From DAOTVY01 sp041082245 (GTDB lineage: Bacteria; Chloroflexota; Chloroflexia; DTKN01): DNA of 20,460 bases. Shown piece by piece: positions 5,600 through 11,939 of this stretch. The stretch is from assembly GCA_041082245.1 (NCBI GenBank), contig JBDOIE010000018.1, positions 1 through 20,460 on the forward strand. Reading direction: 5' to 3'. Under the pieces are notes generated by a model. The model had not been told where the DNA came from, made no database searches, and worked only from the letters and a program-made list of their open reading frames with translations. Position numbers and translations under genes: made by a program. The number at the start of each line of letters is the position of its first letter. The stretch's first letter is position 1.

Positions 5600-8281
5600 C
5601 TACCCGCTGGCCAGCGCAGCCACCTCCTGGCGCACTGTATCGTAGACAAGCGCGAGCGCTTCAGGCAACCGCTCCACGCGCGGTCCCCCTCCCTGCGCCA
5701 TTTCGGGCCGGCCGCCCGCACTTCCGCCGACCAGCTGCACCGAGGGACGAAGGATGCGGTCCGCGCGCAACCCGCGCGCGACCACGTCCGGGGTCACCAT
5801 AGCCACCCAGCGGGTCTGCCCCTCGATGACGCTGGCGAGCACCACGACGCACGAACGCAACCGCTCCTTCACCATATCCCCGGCTTCGCGCAGGCGGGCC
5901 ACATCGGGAAGTTCCACCTGCCCGCTGACCACCTGGATGCCGTCGACGGTGCGCGCCTGCGCAACGAGGTTTTCCAGTTGCAGCTGCGCGAGCTTCCGCT
6001 GCAGGGCGACGATCTCCCGCTCGCGCGCCCGATGCTCCTCCTGCAGCGCCTGTAGCCGCTCCTCGAGCCGGGATGCGGGCACCCCGAGCGCGGCGGCCAC
6101 CTGTTCGAGCCGTCCTGCCTGTTCCCGGGCCCAGCGGATCGCGCCGCGCCCGGTAACTGCCTCGATCCGCCGCAGGCCGGCGCCAATGCTGCTTTCGCTC
6201 ACAATGAAGAAAGCGCCGATCTCGCCCGTACGGCTGACGTGGGTACCTCCGCATAGCTCCCGCGTGTGGTAGGTGTCCTCCGACACCTCGACGCTCACCA
6301 TACGCACCGTCTCGCCGTACTTTTCCCCGAAAAGCGCGATCGCCCCCCGACGGAGCGCCTCGTCGCGCGGGAGGACACGGGCAACGACCGGCAGGTCGCG
6401 CCGGATCGCCTCGTTCACCCGGCGTTCTACTTCCTCCAGCTCTTCGGACGTCATCGCCCGCAGGTGGGAAAAGTCGAAGCGCAGCCGGTCCGGTGCAACA
6501 AGCGATCCGGACTGGACGACGTGCTCCCCGAGCACTTCCCGCAGCGCCCGGTGGAGGAGGTGGGTTGCGGTGTGGTTTCGCGCGATATCGGCACGCCGTT
6601 CGGCGTCCACAACGGCCTCGACCGTCTCGCCAACCTCGATGTACCCTTCCTCCACCTGGCCCAGGTGCACGATGCGGTCGGGGATGGGGCGATAGGTGTC
6701 TTCCACCCGGAAGCGCCCGTGCGGACCATGCAGCCACCCGGTGTCCCCCACCTGGCCGCCGCCTTCCGGGTAAAAGGGCGTTTCATCCAGCACGACCTCG
6801 AGCCGCTCCCCGGCCGAAGCGCGGCGCACCGACTCGCTATCGCTCAGAAGGGCAAGGACACGCCCGGTATCGGTCACCCGGTCATAACCGGTAAAGGGGG
6901 TAGCGGGGAGATCCAGGTCCCGGTAGCGGCCGGCCGCTCCGAGCGCCACAACGATCCCTTCTCCCCGACTGACCGCCTGATGGCGCGCGAGCGCCTCCTG
7001 GAAACCGGCCTCGTCCACCTCGTACCCGCGTTCCCGCGCGATCAGACGTGTCAGGTCCACCGGGTAGCCGTAGGTCGCGTACAACTCGAAAGCCGCTTCC
7101 CCGGGAACGACCGGCTCGCGCAGCTCCGAAAGGAGCACCTCCAGGCGCGCGAGGCCCGCATCCAGGGTGCGGCGGAAGCGTTCCTCTTCGTCCGCGATAA
7201 CCTCGAGGATGAACGGCTCCTTTTCTGCCAGGTGTGGATAAGCTGGGGAAAGGATCGCGATCGCCACCCGCGCCGGCTCGGTCAAAAACGGCTCCTGAAA
7301 GCCCAGGAGCCGCCCCTGGTAGACCGCGCGACGCAGGATGCGGCGCAGCACCGAGTTGCGCCCGAGGTTGCCCGGAAGGACGCCGTCGGCGATCATGTTG
7401 ACCACTGCCCGGCTGTGGTCCGCCACCGCGCGGTAGGAGGCGATGCGGCGCGCCCGCTCCTCGTCGCTGTGGCCCAGCATCTCCTGCAGGCGCACGATCA
7501 GCGGCTGGAAGAGGTCCGTGTCATAGTTCGTCGGGACGTTGTTCAGCACGGCCAGCGTCCGCTCCAACCCCATCCCCGTGTCCACGCTCGGGCGGGGCAG
7601 CGGCACCACCGTGCCGTCCGGGCGCAGCTCGAACTGCATGAAGACGAGGTTCCACAGCTCGATCCAGCGCCCGCAGTCGCACCGGGGGTCGCAATTCACA
7701 GAAGGGTCGCGCAGGCAGTGCCCGGTGAGGTCGTAATGGATCTCGGAACACGGGCCGCAGGGGCCGACATCGCCCATCTGCCAGAAGTTGTCCTTACGGC
7801 CAAGGCGCACGATCTCCTCGGGCCGGAAACCGGCCACTTCTGCCCAGTAGCGTGCGGCGTCCTCGTCCGGGAGGAAATCGGCGTCGCCGCCGAACACGGT
7901 GGGGCGCATCCGCTCTCGCGGAAGCCCCAGCACCTTCGTCAGGAACTCCCAGGCGAAAGCGATCGCTTCGGCCTTGAAATAGTCACCGAAAGAAAAGTTC
8001 CCCAGCATCTCGAAGAAGGTGTGATGCCGGGGAGAGGGACCGACCTCCTCCAGGTCGTTGTGCTTACCTGAGACGCGCAGGCACCGCTGCACGGTGACCG
8101 CGCGCCGGTAGGGCCGTTGCTCCAGGCCCAGGAAGACGTCCTTGAACTGGTTCATCCCGGCGTTGGTAAACAGGAGCGTAGGGTCCTGGGCTGGAACCAG
8201 CGACGATCCCGGAACGACCGTGTGCCCCTTTTCTTCGAAATAGTGGAGAAATGCCTGGCGTAATTCGTTGCTTCTCATCAT
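5600..8281 (-). CDS. alaS: Alanyl-tRNA synthetase
   Basis: The 893-residue product is a full-length class II alanyl-tRNA synthetase that charges tRNA-Ala. The N-terminal catalytic core begins with the FLHYFEEKGH and TLLFTNAGMNQFKD motifs. The tRNA-recognition region follows, then the editing domain with its zinc-binding residues HTATH (His570, His574) and CGGTH (Cys677, His681). The C-terminal coiled coil and DHHA1 domain end in a Gly-rich VGGSAGGRPEMAQGGG motif. Nothing appears truncated. Two adjacent ATG codons (8281 and 8278) are possible starts; GGAG lies 5 and 8 bases upstream respectively. It is read from the promoter at 8308-8336. The cysteine-rich segment near residue 190 (CDPRCDCGRW) may bind another metal and is seen in some AlaS proteins. 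Confidence 0.97.
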   Translation of the reverse strand: MMRSNELRQAFLHYFEEKGHTVVPGSSLVPAQDPTLLFTNAGMNQFKDVFLGLEQRPYRRAVTVQRCLRVSGKHNDLEEVGPSPRHHTFFEMLGNFSFGDYFKAEAIAFAWEFLTKVLGLPRERMRPTVFGGDADFLPDEDAARYWAEVAGFRPEEIVRLGRKDNFWQMGDVGPCGPCSEIHYDLTGHCLRDPSVNCDPRCDCGRWIELWNLVFMQFELRPDGTVVPLPRPSVDTGMGLERTLAVLNNVPTNYDTDLFQPLIVRLQEMLGHSDEERARRIASYRAVADHSRAVVNMIADGVLPGNLGRNSVLRRILRRAVYQGRLLGFQEPFLTEPARVAIAILSPAYPHLAEKEPFILEVIADEEERFRRTLDAGLARLEVLLSELREPVVPGEAAFELYATYGYPVDLTRLIARERGYEVDEAGFQEALARHQAVSRGEGIVVALGAAGRYRDLDLPATPFTGYDRVTDTGRVLALLSDSESVRRASAGERLEVVLDETPFYPEGGGQVGDTGWLHGPHGRFRVEDTYRPIPDRIVHLGQVEEGYIEVGETVEAVVDAERRADIARNHTATHLLHRALREVLGEHVVQSGSLVAPDRLRFDFSHLRAMTSEELEEVERRVNEAIRRDLPVVARVLPRDEALRRGAIALFGEKYGETVRMVSVEVSEDTYHTRELCGGTHVSRTGEIGAFFIVSESSIGAGLRRIEAVTGRGAIRWAREQAGRLEQVAAALGVPASRLEERLQALQEEHRAREREIVALQRKLAQLQLENLVAQARTVDGIQVVSGQVELPDVARLREAGDMVKERLRSCVVVLASVIEGQTRWVAMVTPDVVARGLRADRILRPSVQLVGGSAGGRPEMAQGGGPRVERLPEALALVYDTVRQEVAALASG

Positions 8282-8307
8282 CGTTTCTCCGAGGCAGGTC
8301 GGTTGCT

Positions 8308-8336
8308 ATTGTAATACAAAGCAAAAGGCTTGTCAA
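8308..8336 (-). promoter_or_regulatory. alaS promoter
   Basis: On the minus strand the -35 box is TTGACA (8336-8331, perfect), the spacer 17 bp, and the -10 box TACAAT (8313-8308, five of six). Transcription would start near 8300, giving a leader of about 20 bases before the alaS start. That leaves no room for a T-box riboswitch. Confidence 0.75.
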
Positions 8337-8355
8337 CGATTGTGCGCGGGCTCAC

Positions 8356-8383
8356 TTGACAAAAGGGAAAGATCGGCTATAGT
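8356..8383 (+). promoter_or_regulatory. acr3 promoter
   Basis: The -35 box is TTGACA (8356-8361, perfect), the spacer 16 bp, and the -10 box TATAGT (8378-8383, five of six). It is divergent to the alaS promoter, with 19 bases between the two -35 boxes. I see no clear inverted repeat that would serve as an ArsR operator. Confidence 0.7.
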
Positions 8384-8437
8384 ATCAACCTCAGTGCATA
8401 CAAGGACCCAGAAAACCTGCGAGACAAGGAGGATGTG

Positions 8438-9667
8438 ATGCCAGATGCAGAGGGTGTGCGTCCGAGCACACGGAGCATTGTGGGGCGGCTGTCGGTACTC
8501 GACCGCTTCCTGCCGCTGTGGATCTTCCTCGCGATGGCTTCCGGCCTGCTGCTTGGGCGGCTCGTGCCGGGGATGAAAACCGCTTTCGATGCCGTCTCGA
8601 TCGGGACCGTTTCGCTGCCGATCGCTATCGGCCTGCTCTGGATGATGTATCCGGTACTGGCCAAGGTGCGCTACGAAGAACTGGGCAAGGTCGCGCGCGC
8701 GTGGAAACTCTTCGGGGTTTCGATCGTGCTGAACTGGATCCTCGGGCCGGCCTTGATGTTCGGACTCGCCTGGCTCTTCCTCGCGGACCTGCCTCACTAC
8801 CGCACCGGGCTGGTGATCGTCGGCCTGGCGCGCTGCATCGCGATGGTCCTGATCTGGAACATGCTCGCGGGAGGCGACTCGGAGTACTGCGCGGTGCTCG
8901 TGGCGCTGAACTCGCTCTTTCAGATCGTGATGTACAGCCCTCTGGCCTACTTTTACCTGACCCTGGTTCCCCAGTGGTTCGGGGCGGATACGGCCAGCGT
9001 AGGCGTCACCATGTGGGACATCGCGAAGAGCGTGCTCATCTTCCTGGGCATCCCGCTCGCAGCCGGCGTGATCACCCGCTTCACACTGCTGCGCCGCAAA
9101 GGGCGGGAGTGGTACGAAACGCGCTTCATGCCGCGGCTGGGTCCCACGGCGATCGTCGGGCTGCTCTTCACCGTTGTGGTGATGTTCTCCATGCAGGGCG
9201 ACCGGATCCTCGGGCAGCCGCTCGATGTGCTGCGGATTGCCTTGCCCCTCGTTGCCTATTTTGTGCTGATGTTCGCCCTTTCTTTCCTGGCCTCCTGGGC
9301 ACTCCGCTTTCCCTACCCTCAAACGGTCACCCAGTCGTTCACTGCCGCTAGCAACAACTTTGAGCTGGCGATTGCCGTGGCCGTAGGGGCCTTCACCATC
9401 CAGTCCGGGGAAGCGCTGGCGACCGTCGTGGGGCCGCTCATCGAAGTGCCCGTTCTGATCGGGCTGGTCTACGTCGCCCTTTGGGCACGGCGCTTCTTCT
9501 TCGACCAGGCGGGAACGGCCCTGGCGAGACCCTCACTGGGCACCGCCAAAAGAGTCGTAACGGCCCCATCCAGAGAGATTGTCCTGGCGGACGGATCAGG
9601 AAGCTCCGGCAGCGACGGACCGGAAGTGGACCGATCCGGCCACTTCCGGAGCCGTGAAAACGAATAG
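8438..9667 (+). CDS. acr3: Acr3-family arsenite efflux permease
   Basis: The 409-residue polytopic inner-membrane protein belongs to the Acr3 (bile/arsenite/riboflavin transporter) family, which expels arsenite using the proton gradient. About ten transmembrane helices are visible. The conserved helix-4 cysteine is Cys133 in GLARCIAMVLIWN, and the conserved helix-9 glutamate is Glu336 in PLIEVPVLIG; both are needed for transport in studied Acr3 proteins. The ATG at 8438 lies five bases after AGGAGG (8427-8432) and is preferred to the GTG at 8435, which is too close. After the last helix there is an unusual hydrophilic tail of about 50 residues rich in Ser, Gly, Asp and Arg. It heads a group with a thioredoxin-like gene. 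Confidence 0.93.
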   Translation: MPDAEGVRPSTRSIVGRLSVLDRFLPLWIFLAMASGLLLGRLVPGMKTAFDAVSIGTVSLPIAIGLLWMMYPVLAKVRYEELGKVARAWKLFGVSIVLNWILGPALMFGLAWLFLADLPHYRTGLVIVGLARCIAMVLIWNMLAGGDSEYCAVLVALNSLFQIVMYSPLAYFYLTLVPQWFGADTASVGVTMWDIAKSVLIFLGIPLAAGVITRFTLLRRKGREWYETRFMPRLGPTAIVGLLFTVVVMFSMQGDRILGQPLDVLRIALPLVAYFVLMFALSFLASWALRFPYPQTVTQSFTAASNNFELAIAVAVGAFTIQSGEALATVVGPLIEVPVLIGLVYVALWARRFFFDQAGTALARPSLGTAKRVVTAPSREIVLADGSGSSGSDGPEVDRSGHFRSRENE

Positions 9668-9702
9668 CGAGCACGAGCACGGAAATGGAGGAGCTACAGA
9701 CG

Positions 9703-9960
9703 ATGCTGATCCAGGTCCTTGGTCCTGGGTGCCCCAATTGTGAGCGTCTGGCGCAGATCGTGCGCCGTGCCGTGACCCAGCTGGGACTTGAAGCAACGAT
9801 TGTGAAAGTCAAGGATGTGAAAGAGTACGAGAAGTACGGGTTGCTCTTTACACCTGGTCTGGTGATCGACGGAAAACTGGTCTGCGGAGGGCGTGTTCCG
9901 TCGCTGGCGGAAGTCACTGCCTGGCTCACCGAAGCCGCGCAAGCGTCCGTAAAGCCCTAG
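9703..9960 (+). CDS. Small thioredoxin-like redox-active disulfide protein
   Basis: The 85-residue product has the small thioredoxin fold of the TM0996/MTH895 family. It has a CPNC redox motif at residues 10-13 right after the first strand (MLIQVLGPG), a cis-proline in the LLFTPGLVIDGK segment, and another cysteine in KLVCGG. It is cytosolic with no signal peptide. Family members often sit beside arsenic genes and permeases; a role in reducing a partner protein or arsenical is inferred, not shown. The start at 9703 is preferred to ATG 9685 because GGAGGAG (9687-9693) lies nine bases upstream, whereas 9685 has no good ribosome binding site. The acr3 stop is only 35 bases upstream, so the two are probably co-transcribed. 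Confidence 0.88.
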   Translation: MLIQVLGPGCPNCERLAQIVRRAVTQLGLEATIVKVKDVKEYEKYGLLFTPGLVIDGKLVCGGRVPSLAEVTAWLTEAAQASVKP

Positions 9961-9967
9961 CCCGGCT

Positions 9968-9980
9968 CCTCCGCGGGAGG
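9968..9980 (+). promoter_or_regulatory. Hairpin covering the ribosome binding site of the radical SAM gene
   Basis: CCTCC (9968-9972) can pair with GGAGG (9976-9980) around a GCG loop. GGAGG is the Shine-Dalgarno sequence of the gene starting at 9987, so the hairpin would sequester it. The stem is only five pairs, but four of them are G-C. Confidence 0.35.
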
Positions 9981-9986
9981 TAGCGA

Positions 9987-11162
9987 ATGGCGGATCTCCG
10001 GGTAGATGCTTCCGGGGAATTGCGCGTGCCGGCCGATTGGCTGGCCCGGATGGGCGCCGCCGCAGGGGACCGCCTGGTTGCGGAGTGGCGGGAGGGCGAG
10101 CTGAGCCTGTACCCGGCCCGTCCAGATGCGCGCGTGGCCTACCTGGAGACGACCACCCGCTGCAACCTGGACTGCGCGATCTGCGTTCGGAGGGTAGCCG
10201 GTGATCCGCTCGGAGAGATGGACGAGGAGACGTTCCGGGCCACCATCGAGGGCCTCCGGAGTTTCCCGGCCCTGGAACGGGTGACCTTCGGCGGGTTTGG
10301 CGAGCCACTGATGCATCCGCGCCTGCCGGAGATGCTGGAGCGGGCATCCGCCTCCGGTTGGGAGCTCGTGCTCACGACGAACGGGCTCCTGCTCGATGGG
10401 GCGTTCTCCCGCCTCCTGGTGCGGTTGCGGTTGCACACGGTGGTCGTTTCCCTCGACACAGTACATATCCAGGCGTATGCGCGGGCCGCGCTCGACGACG
10501 GCGTGGACCTCCTCCTTTCGAACTTGCGCCGGCTCAGGGAGATCGGATTGCAGGAGGGATACCTTCCCCGGATCGGGATCGAGTTCGTCCTCACCCGGAG
10601 CAATGTACACTGGCTGGAACGGCTGCCGGAGCTCGCCGGAGAGATACACGCCTCCTTCGTACTGCTTTCGAACCTGCTTCCCCACACGCCCGAAGCCTGC
10701 GCGGAAACGCTCTACGACCGGGAGGAACCACTCGCACCACCCGGCGGCTGGGCCCTTCCTCAAGGGGATTTTCTCCTGTGGGGCGTGGTGCAAACTCCGA
10801 GGCTGAAGTGGGGTGCTCAGCGCCGGTGCCGTTTCGTGCAGGGGCAGGCGCTCGTCATCGGCTGGGATGGGAGCGTCAGCCCCTGCTACGCTCTGATGCA
10901 TTCGTACCCGTACTTCATCTACGGCCGGCCGAAGCGTGTGACGCGCGTCGTCTTCGGCAACGTGCGCGAACGCCCCTTGCCCGAGATCTGGGCAGACGAA
11001 ACCTACGTCCGCTTCCGCGCGCGGGTGCGCGCTTTCCGCTTCCCTTCCTGCGTCGATTGCGGCATGGCGTGCAGCTACGCCGAGGAGAACACGGACTGCT
11101 GGGGAAACGACCCTTCCTGCGCCGATTGCCTGTACGCTCAGGACATCGTGCGGTGCCCGTAG
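9987..11162 (+). CDS. Radical SAM protein, likely tungsten-oxidoreductase cofactor maturase
   Basis: The 391-residue product starts with an AbrB/SpoVT-like beta segment (about 1-45: LRVDASGELRVPADW, then AGDRL). A radical SAM domain follows with the 4Fe-4S motif CNLDCAIC (Cys59, Cys63, Cys66), FGGFGEPLMHP for SAM binding, and LTTNGLLL. The C-terminal SPASM-like region has Cys at 355, 358, 362, 371, 378, 381 and 390. The ending TDCWGNDPSCADCLY...RCP closely resembles the maturases found beside tungsten-dependent aldehyde ferredoxin oxidoreductases (TIGR04317-type, cmo-like) as I remember them. No oxidoreductase gene lies in the window. The ATG at 9987 has GGGAGG upstream and is 26 bases after the thioredoxin-like gene. 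Other SPASM-type peptide maturases are the alternative. Confidence 0.8.
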   Translation: MADLRVDASGELRVPADWLARMGAAAGDRLVAEWREGELSLYPARPDARVAYLETTTRCNLDCAICVRRVAGDPLGEMDEETFRATIEGLRSFPALERVTFGGFGEPLMHPRLPEMLERASASGWELVLTTNGLLLDGAFSRLLVRLRLHTVVVSLDTVHIQAYARAALDDGVDLLLSNLRRLREIGLQEGYLPRIGIEFVLTRSNVHWLERLPELAGEIHASFVLLSNLLPHTPEACAETLYDREEPLAPPGGWALPQGDFLLWGVVQTPRLKWGAQRRCRFVQGQALVIGWDGSVSPCYALMHSYPYFIYGRPKRVTRVVFGNVRERPLPEIWADETYVRFRARVRAFRFPSCVDCGMACSYAEENTDCWGNDPSCADCLYAQDIVRCP

Positions 11163-11190
11163 GCCGGTCTAGTGGAGGTCGTACCGGCCT
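11161..11190. terminator. Possible bidirectional stem-loop at a convergent junction
   Basis: AGGCCGGT (11161-11168) and ACCGGCCT (11183-11190) form a perfect 8-bp stem with a 14-base loop. It sits where the radical SAM gene (ending 11162) meets the convergent glycosyltransferase gene (ending 11169), so it could end both transcripts. There is no T-tract on either strand and part of it is coding, so the call is tentative. Confidence 0.35.
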
Positions 11191-11897
11191 GTCCAGGCGT
11201 TCCAGCGCACCCGCAGCACGTCGCAGAGCATGCGCCAGGCGTCGCGCATGGGCCGCAGGCGGCTGTGCTGGCCGTAGGTCCAATGCACCGGCACCTCGAT
11301 GATGCGGTACCCCGCTCGGCGGGCCAGGTAGAGCAGCTCGACATCGAACCCCCAGCCCTCCATCCCCTGCCGCGAAAAGAGCGGCTCCACGACTTCCTCC
11401 CGGAAGCCCTTGAAGCCGCACTGCGTGTCCTGGATACCAGGCAACAGCAGCAGCCGCACCAGCGCGTTGTACACCCGGCCCATCAAGTGCCGGTACGCAG
11501 GCTCCTGGTAGCGGATGGCCCCGGGGGCTTCCCGGGAGCCGATGGCGACCTCGGCTTCTTCGAGCACGGGCAGAAACCGGTTCAGGTCGGCGATAGGAAC
11601 GGAAAAGTCGGCGTCGGAGTAGAAGCGGCGCGCGCCCCGCGCCGCGAGCATCCCTGCACGCACCGCGTGCCCCTTGCCACGATGCGGCATCCGGAGCAAC
11701 CGCAGCTCCGGGCACTCCCGCGCCATCCCGGCGACGATCTCCACCGTGCGGTCGGTGCTGCCGTCGTCCACACAGACGACTTCCCACGGGAAGGGCTGGC
11801 GCGCAAGGTATGCCAGGACCGGAGGAAGCGTCTGCGGGAGGCGTCGCTCTTCGTTATAGACCGGGATCACAATCGAAATGGCCGGCCGCTCTGCCAT
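11169..11897 (-). CDS. Family 2 glycosyltransferase (dolichyl-phosphate glucosyl/mannosyltransferase-like)
   Basis: The 242-residue product is a GT-A fold glycosyltransferase. IVIPVYNEERRLPQTL at the N terminus is the family entry motif, VDDGS (43-47) binds the nucleotide, and SDADFSV (94-100) holds the metal-binding DxD. The GIQDTQCGFKGF segment is characteristic of ALG5/DPM1-like enzymes that transfer a sugar to a polyprenyl phosphate. No transmembrane helix is visible, so it probably acts at the inner face of the membrane with a lipid acceptor. Donor and acceptor are not determined. Start ATG 11897 follows GAGGGCTT. The gene lies 42 bases after the helicase-associated-domain gene and probably shares its transcript; no separate promoter is seen. 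Confidence 0.88.
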   Translation of the reverse strand: MAERPAISIVIPVYNEERRLPQTLPPVLAYLARQPFPWEVVCVDDGSTDRTVEIVAGMARECPELRLLRMPHRGKGHAVRAGMLAARGARRFYSDADFSVPIADLNRFLPVLEEAEVAIGSREAPGAIRYQEPAYRHLMGRVYNALVRLLLLPGIQDTQCGFKGFREEVVEPLFSRQGMEGWGFDVELLYLARRAGYRIIEVPVHWTYGQHSRLRPMRDAWRMLCDVLRVRWNAWTGRYDLH

Positions 11898-11939
11898 AAG
11901 CCCTCGTTCTTGCCGGACGCCGACGCCGGCCTCCAGAGT

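Noticed and set aside
6266..8071. A 601-codon open frame on the plus strand
   Set aside because: It is the complement of alaS, whose conserved motifs are complete on the minus strand.
8282..8307. A T-box riboswitch for alaS
   Set aside because: The predicted leader is only about 20 bases, far too short for a T-box.
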